A stretch of 64,000 bases of DNA from Lineus longissimus (GCF_910592395.1 NC_088316.1:11904001-11968000), one strand, 5' to 3'; shown: positions 18,673-29,806, numbered from the stretch's first letter. Program-made: numbers and translations. Notes: a model not told the origin generated them from the letters alone.

Positions 18673-19204
18673 TAAGGAAATCGATCGTCTTCTCAAACGA
18701 CATTTGGAAACACGAACAACCTTCGTTGAAGTTTGCGCGGCTGATACACTGCCGTTAGAGCCAAGAGACAGAAAACCATGTGCATACATTGTGAATACGG
18801 ACATCGCTTCCGGTCCAGGCAAACATTGGATTGGTTTTTACTTTTCTCCAAATCAAATACCCGAATATTATGATCCGTACGGCTTTTTGCCAGCTGTATC
18901 AACATTCTACGATTTTCTAGGCACAAGAAAACATTACAGGCGGAATACACGCATGATCCAAAACCCACTCAGTACAGTTTGTGGACAACACGTTATTTAC
19001 TATATTTTCCAAAAATGTAGAAGCGACACCATGCGAGATATAGTGAACAGTTTTGGTAAGAATCGTTCGAACGAAAACGATGAAATGGTGAACAATTTTG
19101 TGACAAAAACATTTGCCGCTGATCATAAAGCAGTGTTCGATTCCAGTTTCCTCCATTTCCACATCGCAAAAAGCATAAAAGAGATATTGTATGGGGCAGA
19201 CTGA
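18665..19204 (+). CDS. Adenain-like cysteine protease (virion maturation)
   Basis: 179 residues from an ATG at 18665 that overlaps the capsid stop by 8 bp. The catalytic set is visible: GKHWIGFYF with His54, EYYDPYG with Asp70, and NPLSTVCGQHVIYY with Cys106 preceded by a Thr-Val. This is the order and spacing of adenovirus-type (C5) and Ulp1-like proteases. The enzyme cleaves capsid precursors during maturation. An upstream ATG at 18629 lies inside the capsid gene and is less likely. Intact. Confidence 0.88.
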   Translation: MNNKEIDRLLKRHLETRTTFVEVCAADTLPLEPRDRKPCAYIVNTDIASGPGKHWIGFYFSPNQIPEYYDPYGFLPAVSTFYDFLGTRKHYRRNTRMIQNPLSTVCGQHVIYYIFQKCRSDTMRDIVNSFGKNRSNENDEMVNNFVTKTFAADHKAVFDSSFLHFHIAKSIKEILYGAD

Positions 19205-20395
19205 CAGCATATATAACAAGCGCATCATGTATCCATTAATAATGTGTATCTCTTCTTGTAAAATGAATATTATTTGTAGAACTTGTTGGCTGAATGCATG
19301 TAAAGACCATACGCGAGCAAGTATAGATTTTTAAATTGAGTAATTTTTTATTTTTTTTGACGAACTGATTAGCAATTTCCTAAAAAAATAAATTATTAAC
19401 GAATTAGATAGTTGCACGCGTGTGGTTTTTAACGGTTTATTTAGAGCTCATCTGAAACCCCGATATAGGTTTCATTGCTTACTATGCAACTTATGTAAAT
19501 GTCAAAAGAGTAAGACCGATGAAGAAAATGAAATGTTTCTTACCTTTGCTGTTGTGAAGGATGCAGTCGATCAGACGCTAAAATTGTCACGCTAAAGATC
19601 GGGAGATTGTTCCCGCAAAACATCGGAGCGTATTAGGAAAAAGCAACGCCGCTTCAGACATCCTTCATTGCTGCATTCTAGACTCAGAATAACAGTAGCT
19701 TCATCATCAGTTTCATTATGATGGTGCTTATTAAACACAAAAATATTGAATGCAAATATATACAGGCCATTGTATACTCTTATAGACCTTCATAAGAAAG
19801 GTATACTCTTGTATAACAAAGATCAATGGAAAATGCCAACCAACTTTATATTATAAGCATAGCCAACTTGAGACAACTATTTTCATGACGGGTGAGCTTC
19901 TCCCGAAAAACATAGCAAAATGCGCCATGTACGGCAGGCATCTTCCATTGAGTGTTGATTTTAGAATCGGAATATATTAAACATTCTATAGGGCGTTTAT
20001 AAAAATAAAACGCGTATACTCGAGCGGTGAACATGTACGTAGACCAAGAGCATTAAGAATAAGATGTATTCCTCTATATAGTGAGTTAAGCAAACTCTCA
20101 GCCCGGGTACACATACAATGTACATGTGTTGTCGTCATCAAAAACCCAATCAGGGAAACAGAATAAAAATGCATAAGCATGTCTAAAACTGCATTTTTGT
20201 CACGAGGTCGGACGCGCCTGGGTCTTTAAGCATATAAAAATGTTATGCATGAAGAAAAATCTAACAAAACGATGTGAAATGACAACAGAAATAAAAGTGT
20301 TTTTTCATATCACAAATACGTCGTATATGAGTTATTCTTTCTTCATGTGCATGTCAAAATATCCACCCTTCCATCAGGAAAAGGGTGGCGCAAGA
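19205..20395. other. Right flank of Polinton B; no gene seen
   Basis: AT-rich non-coding DNA. Two diverged copies of a ~120-bp segment (about 19575-19700 and 19870-19985, sharing TTCCCG/TCTCCCG, AAAACAT and ATCTTCCATT-type blocks) hint at a short tandem repeat. It probably includes the undetected right end of Polinton B. Confidence 0.4.
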
Positions 20396-20958
20396 GAGTT
20401 GTCCTGTCCTCCTCTTCCCGCGCTATACGAACCCGGCCACCATGCGAGACGAAGAGGACAGACCTCGTTGCTTGGGAGCTAAACGGACATTGAGGAGACG
20501 GGACCCCTAAAATGTGGCGACGAGTCGAGGCAATTCGCGTCATAATTTTAGCTAGGATGAGCAGTCTCTATGCAGAGTCAATGACAAGGAATAACATCCT
20601 AGTTATAGCAACAGAATGCTTCAGTAGGCTATTTGCCCCGAACAGACTTTCCCGATGGTGGATCGGAGAGTTGTCCTGTCCTGCTCTTCCCGCGCTATAC
20701 GAACCCGGCCACCATGCGAGACGAAACTAGAGGACATGTACAGACCTCGTTGCTTTGGAGCTAAAGGGACATTGAGGAGACGGGACCCCTAAAATGTGGC
20801 GACGAGTCGAGGCAATTCGCGTCATAATTTTAGCTAGGATGAGCAGTCTCTATGCATAGTCAATGACAAGGATTGCCGAGACACTGATAACATCCCAGTT
20901 ATAGCAACAGAATGCTTCAGTAGGCTACTTGCCCCGAACAGATTTCCCCGATGGTGGA
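20396..20958. repeat. Tandem duplication, ~270-290-bp unit, two copies
   Basis: 20396-20664 and 20668-20958 are nearly identical. Both begin GAGTTGTCCTGTCC, pass through GGGACCCCTAAAATGTGGCG and end near CCCGATGGTGGA. The second copy has short insertions. No coding frame. Confidence 0.8.
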
Positions 20959-21580
20959 GACCCTAATTGATCCACATTCTTTGCTCCGCTCGGCTTTTGA
21001 CAGCAGCCCGTAAAACCTCAGGAGCAGCGCGAATAAGAGTGCACATTAATCTGTGCTCGTTGCGGCATCGGTCTGCTTGTACTCTGCTACGCGACGAATG
21101 CACTCCCGTGGACAGCGCAGACGGATAGCGCCGAATTTTTGAGCGCTTACACGAAGCGCGGAAAAAATTCTTCAAGCACAATATCACGGGAGGGCATTTG
21201 TCGCGGGCGTCAATGATGCACCTTTCAACGCCCCGGGACCCTCGGACTTTGGGCCTCGTATTTCGGGCGTTGAAAGGGACATTATACCTACTACTGTCAA
21301 CCTCACAATTGTGCCATCATAATGTTTCATTTACACACTTATTGATCTTTATGACAAAATATGCTGCAATCGATAGTCTGGTATATATTCACCAATCAAT
21401 ATGACAAACTTATAGGCCTTTGAAAGTTTGCATCGTTGGCTCACCGAACACAGCATTATACAATGGACACTATTTTTGTGCTACAAGCATCATCACTTAT
21501 TATTTGGCTTACTCATCACTCAGATCTAATCTGTGTCACACGTCGATGATAATTGGGTTTCTTCTTCGGAAATAACAGGC

Positions 21581-21668
21581 ATGCAAAGTCTGCTGCATTC
21601 CCGTTTGTGGCTGTCGTCAATCACCATTACCTTGGTGACAGCGTCAGTCCGGCGTCAAAATATGGAGC
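21581..21668 (+). CDS. Copy A exon 1: signal peptide
   Basis: ATG followed by 28 codons plus one base, ending at the donor GTGAGT. Encodes a short basic start and a hydrophobic core typical of a secretion signal. Homologous to 28121-28205. Confidence 0.7.
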
Positions 21669-22172
21669 GTGAGTACCACTATATACATACTTAGTGCTCT
21701 CTATCGCATTTCCCCACTCTTACTCGATATTTTCTCTTCAAAGATGAACCCAACAGATTCATGCATGATCGCAGCCACCTCCCTCGAGCCCAAAGATGAG
21801 CCCAACCGATTCATTCCTGACCGCAGCTAGCCCATTATATAGCCTCGATCCGCTACGCTGTACATCGAGCCCATGTGTGAGCTCGAAAAAAGCCAGGATT
21901 TCTAGCCCAAACGCATTTAAACTTAAGCCATGATGAAAAACAGGAAAACCCCTCGGTTTAAAAATAATTTGACGTCACAAGGCTAGCCAACCAATCAAGC
22001 CATTGTTTCGGCAACAAATCATTATCGCAATAGGCACGTCGCACTTCGTCCCTTTTGGGGACGAAGTATTGGTCTAGACCACAGCCAACTCCCCTCGTAC
22101 TTCCGCCCATCAAACAGAGAAGGATATCGTTAGAAGAATTCTCGTCTAAGGATATTCTCGTTCCTATTTCAG

Positions 22173-22215
22173 CAATCATCAGTTATAGTCTTAATGGACC
22201 TCATCCAGACGTGAG
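22173..22215 (+). CDS. Copy A exon 2, first version (43 nt)
   Basis: Acceptor CTATTTCAG before it, donor GTGGTT after it. Encodes IISYSLNGPHPDV. Enters in phase 1 and leaves in phase 2. Confidence 0.6.
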
Positions 22216-22248
22216 GTGGTTCTATGAACATTCTCGTTCCTCTTTCAG

Positions 22249-22291
22249 CTATCATCAGTTATAGTCTGAATGGACCTCATCCAGACGTGAG
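22249..22291 (+). CDS. Copy A exon 2, duplicated version (43 nt)
   Basis: A second 43-nt exon 76 bp downstream, with its own acceptor CTCTTTCAG and donor GTGGGT, encoding the same peptide. Because 43 is not a multiple of three, the two versions cannot both be spliced in without a frameshift. Confidence 0.6.
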
Positions 22292-22521
22292 GTGGGTATA
22301 AGGACTTACAAGCAATCACGAAAGGAGGTCTCAAACCGACTTGGATGGCCAATATCACTTAATACCCATTGTCCGCTCAAATGATGCAGAGACGAAACAT
22401 AACAGAATCTAATGAGTCAGGGTGCTGCTGAGAATGGCTACAAAGGCCATTCATGTCCAAGAATAGTCTCTCTGCCAACATAGATGTTCATTAAATCGCC
22501 AAGTCCCTACAATCAGACACA

Positions 22522-22541
22522 CCCCCCCCCCCCCCCCCCCC
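22522..22541. repeat. Poly-C tract (20 C)
   Basis: Homopolymer within intron 2 of copy A. Similar runs lie at 27808-27828 and 46535-46549. Length may be unreliable in the assembly. Confidence 0.9.
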
Positions 22542-23189
22542 GAGAACACATAGAACGCTGAAGATAAAGGAGTGATAGGGTGCACCTAAAATTTGGAATA
22601 AAAACTAGTATTTGACCACTTAGGGTCATCTATGGCCAAAAAGGGTTAAATGGCTATCTTGAGTGGTTCACATAAGACTGCTGTTTTCGGCATCAGCACA
22701 CCTGTGTACATTGAATAGGCCGCAAAAACCTACCTAACCTAAAATTGTAATCAGAAGCCAGTATTTATTATCAAAATATGGCAATTTTTGCAAAAAAGGG
22801 TTAAAATGGCTATTTTGACTTCAGTGGTGCAAATAAGACTGTTTTTTCAGAATGAACGCCCCTTTTTACATAGAGTATGCCTGTCAAAACATCCTTACCT
22901 ACAAATTCTGATTAAAGGCCTCTGTCTCTTGGAGTGCTTGTTCTTCAGATTGTGTCAATTATTTATTTCGGAGCTGATCAATCGCAATGAATCTGGTATC
23001 TTCACGCACCTGTGATCTACTCTACGGATCGTGGACGAGGTAAACAAGGTGGCGCCCCCTGTTGGCAATCATGGAAAGATGTAGTTACGGAAATCAAGGG
23101 CTTTTTCCCCAGTTAATTTTGAGGACAACAACAAAGTTTCCCGAAGACATCTCTTGTAGCATCATGGGGAAATCAGGGATTAATGTCAG

Positions 23190-25157
23190 CACGGTGGATA
23201 ACCGTAGCGGTTTAGCGAACAATATGTACGGTTCAGCGAACTTCCGTTTTGCTCGAATTTTCAAGGTAGCACACATTTTTACAATTTTCAGTAAGTTCCT
23301 GTGGTTTAATCCGGTTCTGCTTATAATGCATGCATCATCAGTCGTTGTAGTTTGCATCAGTATGCCCATATGGTTCTGACTTAGAGAAAAGGAGCTAATA
23401 TTCACGTTGAAAGTTGGAAATTTGATGATCTTCAAAGACATCATTTTATGGCGAAGCGTCTGAAATTGACGCCATTTTTGCATGGATATCATGTACTACA
23501 AAGCTCACAATAAAGACTGACGAAGTAACAAGTAATATGCATGCCCTTTTGCTGAGACACATTGCAAAATATGTTGACTTCATGAAAGTGTACGATGTTT
23601 AGCGATATTACTGTACACTGGTTTAGCAATATAACACATAGAAAGTGTACGGGTTGTATGGTTCAACGATTAAAAATTATTTATCGCATTTCACTCGAAA
23701 TATGGCCAAGACTGTCATAATTCCCAATCTAAAATGTAACTTTACTACCAATAGTCGATCGTTTTTGCCTTCGAGGCGTGGGAATTATTGTCTTCAATTA
23801 GCCAAATATTTTACTCTATTTCAGGAGCAACTTTTATGAGAAAACGTCAACAAAAATGCACGGTCTCGTCGAGTAGTTTCTCATACACCATCACGGAGAG
23901 TGCACTTTATGCTTGTAGGTCTTGTGGCACATCGTATACTCTGTTTTATATGAACCTTGACGTTTATGGATAGGATGTCCATGGAGACGAGAAGAACTGG
24001 GATTACTATGCCGTCACCGTGTCATGGAGTGCAGCAGTATACCTCAGAAACTGAATTTCGACGTAGAGATTTCCTTTGTTAAACCGAACAAGGTGAAGTC
24101 GCTGAACCACTCGAGGGTTCGTTAAACATATACGGTCATTGCAGAAATCGGTCAAAATCACGAGAAAAAAAAAGAGCAGAATTTCGAATGAAATATCACG
24201 AAACACATCCCCAGAGGTTGATTTAATAGCTTTGAAGGGAACCTGACAGCCTACCGTTAACTTGACAGCGATGACATGGTACCCTACTAAACTTTTTAAA
24301 AATTGTAATTAAATAGCCCTATAAACGACACAAACCATCGCGTTATGATCTGAAGGATAGTAAATTGTATCTAGCAAAAGTCCAGGCCGCTACATCGCAA
24401 AAATGTATCCATATCTTCCATATTTTACTATACTGATTTTCAACTCACGTCATCTGCTAGAGTGCATAAGCGACTGTTCCTTGAACCGTCCATTTGGTCG
24501 CTGAACCGAAGGCTGATGTTACATAGGAATGAGCTACTCACGCCACATTTTTCATCGACTCACGGCTCATTTTCACGTGTCACTCCTCATTTGTCACGAG
24601 TGACCGCGGCGGTTTACATACAGATCATTTTTCGCTCGTTCATTTGTCACTTGGATTTTCTCGGCGACGCACATGGACTCAGAAGAAGAAGTGATGCAGC
24701 CATGCTGCTCCCGATGGAGAATAGAAAACGAAAGCGGAGGCGACGGACGAGAACAATGTGGTACATAAAAGTGCTGCATTTTTGCATTTTTTTGTTTCTC
24801 ATTTCCAATCGAAATTAGCTATTGTATTAATGAGTAAACTAATGAAAATGCCGAAAAGTAGCTATACTCACAGTTTCGAAGGCGATATCACTACAAATGC
24901 ACATGGACGTCCATTTTCTTTGCCAGCTCATTTCACAAAGAATGAACATGTCCATTCATCGCCTCACGCGTGAAATGACATGAAATGACGTGAGGCGACG
25001 AATGCGGGCAAAACTTACAAAATTCACTTCAATGAGAACAGGTCAATAGGTTTTCCAATGTCCATTCATCAGCTCACGAATGACAAGTGACAAATGAGTC
25101 GTGAGTCGATGAAACGTGAGGTCTATGTAACTTCAGCCTTAACGATCATCCACCGTG
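23190..25157. mobile_element. ~1.97-kb TIR insertion in intron 2 of copy A
   Basis: Ends are CACGGTGGAT at 23190 and its reverse complement ATCCACCGTG ending at 25157. The homologous intron of copy B (around 32720-32745) reads straight across with a single GTTAGC. Copy A has GTCAGC on the left and GTTAGC on the right. The insertion is therefore placed by comparison with an empty site. No transposase ORF was found; it contains a nested TIR element. Confidence 0.65.
24509..25140. repeat. Nested 632-bp MITE
   Basis: Begins AAGGCTGATGTTACATAG and ends with the matching inverse CTATGTAACTTCAGCCTT. Inverted similarity extends about 100 bp inward (ATCGACTCACG blocks). It lies inside the 23190-25157 insertion and is non-coding. 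Confidence 0.7.
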
Positions 25158-25256
25158 GTTAGCAGGGCCGGAGAACGTTAACCAATGATTTCGTGATAGC
25201 GTGAAGTAACATGATTTTTTTTTCATTATCTTGTTCATTATTTGTTCCTCATTCAG

Positions 25257-25828
25257 AATCACTGGAAACGCCGATTACGTTCACTCAGTCATATTTCGGT
25301 CTGTCTTGGCATTCAGGGACAACACGGCAAGGATCACAATTCCAAGATTTGAAATGAGGGGCTTTAGTTTCACTATAGCTCTTTATATTTACATACTCCA
25401 ACATAATAGAATGGCGGTGCTACTATGTGACTGGAAAATACCACACCAGTTTTGGATTCGTTTTTGACGAAAAGTATTGATGTTTAGACTCTTTCAGGCT
25501 CGTTATAAAAATCTCATTCGCTTGCAATACAAAAATAAAGATACCTTATTAAACCTGCTAGTGTGGACATCTGTCGTTGTGACTTGGGACCGTCGAGAGC
25601 GAACAGCAGCGATGTATGTGAATGGTCAAGTTGTCCAAAGGCAACATGTCATGGGAAGTAACCTGGACAGTGTTTACAACAAGCATGAGCGGTATCAGCT
25701 CGGATGGAAGGGGGATGAGCACGATCAGCAAGTTAGTAAAATGAGTGTGTTTATCGGATCCATGAGTAGCCTCCGTGTTTATCACCATGCACTTTCTCGA
25801 AGCAATGTCAAGAAGTTCCATAGCGCCA
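25257..25828 (+). CDS. Copy A exon 3: LamG-like domain, with TGA
   Basis: A 572-nt exon (1 + 3n + 1, consistent with flanking phases), with acceptor CTCATTCAG and donor GTAGGT. Encodes GFSFTIALYI, WTSVVVTWDRRERTAAMYVNG and FIGSMSSLRVYHHAL, the strand pattern of LamG/pentraxin-like jelly rolls. TGA at 25465-25467. Confidence 0.75.
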
Positions 25829-25870
25829 GTAGGTAAACGCGATGACATAACGGAGGCTCAACGGTTTTTC

Positions 25871-26171
25871 TAACTTTTTCCTGATTTATCTGACAAAAGT
25901 CCGACAAAGTCCGACTTTTCCCTGAGAGGTCGGATTTTTTAAAAACATGTGATATAAAGTGTGAAACACACACCCAGAGTGACCCAAAGTGTGAATACCA
26001 ATTAGCTCACTCAATTAGGTAACCTCATTAACCGCATTTAAGATAGTCCTTTGATTTTCATAGCCCTATTTTGGGAAGCCCTGATATTATGAAAGGTTTT
26101 TTAAAAAGCCGTCCCTTTCAGGGAAAAGTCGGACATTGTCGGACTTTTGTCAGATAATTAGGAAAAAGTAA
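25871..26171. repeat. ~300-bp MITE, TAACTTTTTCCTGA family
   Basis: Inverted arms of about 54 bp (TAACTTTTTCCTGATTTATC with GTCCGACTTTTCCC further in). A related copy starts at 27010. Another, split by a solo LTR, lies in copy B at 33463-33503 plus 34330-34500. Non-coding. Confidence 0.75.
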
Positions 26172-26503
26172 TAGTGATATAAGTTATGACATCTTGACCC
26201 TCAATGCTCAGCTTACAGACAATGCGTGTCAATACATTGACGTAAAGTAAAGCATGCACTTATATGCAATCTATTTCCAAATGAAGTTGATCGGCTATTA
26301 CCTGACCATCGCCATTGCTCGATCACCGGTCTGATATCACGGCAAGTGACAACTTGTTTGTGTCTCATTCAAAACCACAATACACTTCTTCTTCGAATCG
26401 GGTATTGCATTAAAATACTCGATACGGCGAGGCTGAAGTCACAAACTCTTCAACAGAACCCCAATAGGTAGCTGGCTAAATTCTTTACGTTTTGTTTGTT
26501 CAG

Positions 26504-26778
26504 TCGTCGTTGATAGAGGGAAGTACATCCGGACTAATACGGACCGAAGCTTATATGACGTATCTGGCCCGATTGAAACAGCAACACGACGCACACCAAT
26601 AAGTTGCATTGCGTATTGTAAATCGCGGAATATTCCTTGCAAACATGCTATTTTCTCGCAGAAGGCAAAGAAATGTGAGCTTTTCTCAAAGTCGATTTAC
26701 GTTTTACAAATAAGAACTAACTTAAAGGCAGAGGTTAAAACAGGATTTCACTACAAGCTAAAAGTGGAGGCCATGTAA
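26504..26778 (+). CDS. Copy A exon 4: PAN/apple-like module and stop
   Basis: A 275-nt terminal exon after the acceptor TTTGTTCAG. Encodes ISCIAYCKSRNIPCKHAIFS and KKCELFS, a spacing typical of PAN/apple cysteine patterns, ending at TAA 26776-26778. Same length as exon 4 of copy B. Confidence 0.7.
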
Positions 26779-27392
26779 TTAATGAATAATTTGGTCATGT
26801 AATGATTGAAAAGAGTTGCTTCTATCTGATGAGCAGAATAACAAATTTCCAGTGATACAGATAGAAAAGCCAAAAGTCGTCAGTATACTCGGCGACGAAG
26901 GAGTTACCTTTACTGGTATCATCAGTTGCGACGTGGTACTATCGGCATAACCGTGTGCACGTGTGGAACATCACAATACATTCACTGGTAGAGGCTTTTC
27001 CGACTTCTTAACAGTTTCTCTAACTTTGTCCTGATTTAGCCGACAAAAGTCCGACATTGTCCGACTTTTCCCAGAAAGGAAAAAAAACGGTGAAAAATAT
27101 CAGGGCTTCCCAAAATATGGCATTAAAGATCAAAGGCCTCGCTTTCCAAAATAGGGCATTAGAGATCAATGGCCTGTATTGGATGGTGTTAATGAGGTGA
27201 CCTAATTGAGTGAGCTAATTAGTATTTACACTTAGGGTCACTCATAGGTCTTTGATCCTTATTAATGCCCTAGTCGCCAACTCTACTACGTGACAGTACA
27301 TCGGCAGCGCTCATGTTTCTACGAGGAATATTTTTATCACTCAGTCATACCATACACATGCAACTTGACCACAAGATTTCGACGTTGCTGAA
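26779..27392. other. Intergenic between copies A and B; MITE copy, no gene
   Basis: Contains a diverged copy of the TAACTTTTTCCTGA family (about 27010-27250) and otherwise nothing recognised. Confidence 0.5.
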
Positions 27393-27503
27393 AGTACAGT
27401 AGAACCTCCCTTAGCGGACACCTCTCTAATCAGGACTCCTCTCTATTAAGGACAGCACTTTTCAGTCCCGAGGGTGTCCATAATAGAGAGGTTCTACTGT
27501 ACT
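27393..27503. repeat. pogo/Tigger-type MITE, 111 bp
   Basis: Left end AGTACAGTAGAACCTC, right end GAGGTTCTACTGTACT, with a TA at the junction. The CAGTAGAACCTC terminus is characteristic of pogo/Tigger non-autonomous elements. A related CAGTGGAACCCCGGTAACAC end lies at 36470. Confidence 0.75.
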
Positions 27504-27807
27504 TGAAATATTAGTGATAAACAATGGGTGAGCCTATGCGAACCATACCAGACCAGCCGACGAATGTCTTGCGCCCTATCACTGCTTGAAGATGAAGACA
27601 GATTACGGACATCACATGGTCGAAGACGATGGGGGCTGCCTGCTGCGCATGAAGTCGACTGGTCATGTGCGTAGCGAGTCTTTCGGTAGGGGAGGCTCTC
27701 TTGGGGCGGGTTGGCTAATTGACACTTTTTGAAAACATTCGGCCTGAATCACCGATCATAAATAAATGCATATAAGACATTATTTTGGTGACTTCTGCGG
27801 CATCTGA

Positions 27808-27828
27808 CCCCCCCCCCCCCCCCCCCCC
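27808..27828. repeat. Poly-C tract (21 C)
   Basis: Homopolymer upstream of copy B. Confidence 0.9.
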
Positions 27829-28120
27829 GCTGCCCAGCTAGCTTTGCCCAATGCTGGTAATGATGATCATAAGTCAACCTCACAATTTTGCCATCATGAT
27901 GTTTCATTTTGCACACTTATTGATTTTCATGACGAAATATGCAGCAATCGATAGTCTGGTATATATACAACAATCTATTATAAATACATACTTATAGGCC
28001 TTTTAAGTTTGCATAGTTGGCTCACAGAACAGAGCTGATTAACGTTCCTCAATGCATAATTGATAATCAAATCACTGAGACGTCGATGATAATCGGGTTT
28101 CTTATGCGGAAACGCCCAGC

Positions 28121-28205
28121 ATGAAACGCCTGCTGCATTTCAATTTGTGGCTGTCAATCATCATTTCCCTCGTAACAGAGGCAATCTTACATCAAATTAT
28201 GAAGC
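28121..28205 (+). CDS. Copy B exon 1: signal peptide
   Basis: Encodes MKRLLHFNLWLSIIISLVTE, a clear secretion signal, and ends in phase 1 at donor GTGAGT. Confidence 0.75.
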
Positions 28206-28510
28206 GTGAGTACAACCATCAACACACTCAGTGCTTTCTTTCCCATATCCCCACTCTTCCTCGATATTTTCTCTTTAAAGATGAACCCAACCGATTCATT
28301 CCTGACCGCCGCCACCGCCCCCTCGAGCTTCCGCCCACCAAAGTTGAGCTTGGGTCTCACTAGCCAGCGGTGGACCCCGCTGGGCGAGACGTCAGACCTA
28401 CCCAGGCCCTGAAAATGGTCAAAACCTACATCAGAATTGCCCGACTTGGGACCAAGGAGCGGGTTTATATGCTATGTAAAGGAGATTTTTGAGGCACAAG
28501 AGCTGACCTC

Positions 28511-29343
28511 GACGCAACGGCCCAAAGCGCCGCGTAGCGGCAAAAAACGAAGCTGGCGAAACATTTATAACGGGTCACCGTCACTTATTATTGGACTTAT
28601 AGCGCATTTACGGGGTTGCAACTATTTTGCTTTATAGTGTCACCAGGAAAGAAAAGCATGCGACCAAACGCCGATCTGTTTGTATAAAGTGATAATTGGA
28701 AGCTATATAGTAGGAAATATCAATAAAATAATCATTCCATGTCGTCTTTTGAGGGCATTTTTGATTGTAAAAAATATATGTGTACGTCACCGGAGTCTCT
28801 GCAATGATAATTTTATCACAGCAGTCTCGCGCAAGTAGAAGTTCTTTACCTATTAGTTCTTCACTTATTAGTCTCAATGTCTGGCGCAAAGCCAGACGTT
28901 TTCCATTACGATTTCACTACGATGTTTGACAAGAAGGAGCAGTGCGCGAGATATGCTAATGAGCAGACTTCCCTCGCTTGAGTTTCGGAAGAATATTCCA
29001 TATCGCGCTAAGCTGACCACTGCTGACCATGACAGGCGTGCATTGGACTCGTACAGGTTGGAACTGAACATTGAATATGCTGGTGGTGATGCTTTCTGAT
29101 GAAAAGTTGGTCGTGACTGATGCAGTATCCTTGGACTTGTCCACAGCATCGTTCAATCATTGCTCTCTGAGCTGCCTTGATTCTGTACTTACCCAAATAC
29201 TGAGACCAAATGCCTGTTGACTGTGCTTTAAGAGAGACTGGCGCCATGCCTAGTCTCTCTTAAAGCACAGTCAACAGACACCAACCCCCTCAGACTCAGA
29301 AACCACAAACGCCCAACCCTTCCTGCTACCTTAATACTTCTGG
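28511..29343 (-). repeat. Dispersed repeat, inverted copy (0.83 kb)
   Basis: The reverse complement matches segments at 38041-38198, 38505-38832 and 40654-41185 in the same order. It includes a 23-bp perfect inverted repeat at 29217-29274 and a palindrome around GTCTGGC..GCCAGAC near 28880. Short open frames in it are conserved between copies only because the DNA is; no protein family is recognised. Confidence 0.75.
29217..29274. repeat. 23-bp-arm hairpin
   Basis: Arms TTGACTGTGCTTTAAGAGAG.. and its exact inverse, separated by 12 bp containing GGCGCC. The same hairpin lies at 38110-38167. Confidence 0.85.
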
Positions 29344-29763
29344 ATAAGATAACCCGATATTAGTACTTTGGAGGTTCATTGCCAAAAGTGTAACCCATCT
29401 AAGCTTGTTTCGCTATATGGCCCAGAACACGAACGAAGAAAATTCGCCCTCAATGAACTTGGACAAATCTCGCCCCGCGGCTTGGACATATATTCGGCTA
29501 TGAGGCCCAACTTGAGTGGCGGCGTGGTCCTAAACTCACAGAAGAGTGTCTCATAAAATCACCAAAGCATCCTCTGTACATGGAAATCATGATCATGACG
29601 TTTAAGTAAGTAGTATTTGGAATAGGATAGGCCCATACATTAACATTGAGACGGGATGCGCCTGAAGAACTGTATTTTTGAGGTAGGACAAAAGGCGGCC
29701 ACGTATCCACTTGCTAGTGAGACCTTCACAGATATAATTGGAAGATTCTCGTTCCTCTTTCAG

Positions 29764-29806
29764 CAATCGTCAGTTATAGCCTCAACGAACCTCATCCAGA
29801 CGTGAG
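29764..29806 (+). CDS. Copy B exon 2 (43 nt)
   Basis: Acceptor CCTCTTTCAG, donor GTATAG. Encodes IVSYSLNEPHPDV. Single version here, unlike copy A. Confidence 0.6.

Larger units (their letters stand above)
5255..19204 (+). mobile_element. Polinton/Maverick element B, near-complete
   Basis: About 14 kb of colinear + strand genes: penton, DUF4326 protein, protein-primed PolB, PC4-like protein, kinase-like ORF, integrase with chromodomain, packaging ATPase, pVI-like core protein, major capsid protein and adenain-like protease. The combination of PolB, rve integrase, ATPase, protease and two jelly-roll capsid proteins defines Polintons. Terminal inverted repeats were not recognised, so limits are those of the outermost genes. 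Sequence and gene order differ from Polinton A, so it is a second lineage. Confidence 0.9.
21581..26778 (+). pseudogene. Host gene copy A: secreted LamG + PAN/apple-like protein, one in-frame stop
   Basis: Four exons: 21581-21668, 22173-22215 (or its duplicate 22249-22291), 25257-25828 and 26504-26778. Each is flanked by GT and AG, and the phases are compatible throughout (1, 2, 1). The product would have a signal peptide (LLHSRLWLSSITITLV), a linker SYSLNGPHPDV, a concanavalin/LamG-like domain with MYVNGQVVQ and GSMSSLRVYHHALS, and a C-terminal Cys-rich PAN/apple-like module (C-x3-C...C...C). It is likely extracellular and carbohydrate- or protein-binding. A TGA at 25465-25467 breaks exon 3; copy B has a Ser codon there, so a single base change is likely. 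Introns carry several mobile insertions. Confidence 0.75.

Noticed and set aside
23094-23492. 132-codon minus-strand ORF
   Set aside because: Crosses the boundary of a mobile insertion (23190), so it cannot be an ancestral gene. No motif.
28632-28889. 85-codon ORF conserved at 40806-41030
   Set aside because: Both lie in copies of a dispersed repeat. Conservation is explained by recent copying, and no protein family is recognised.
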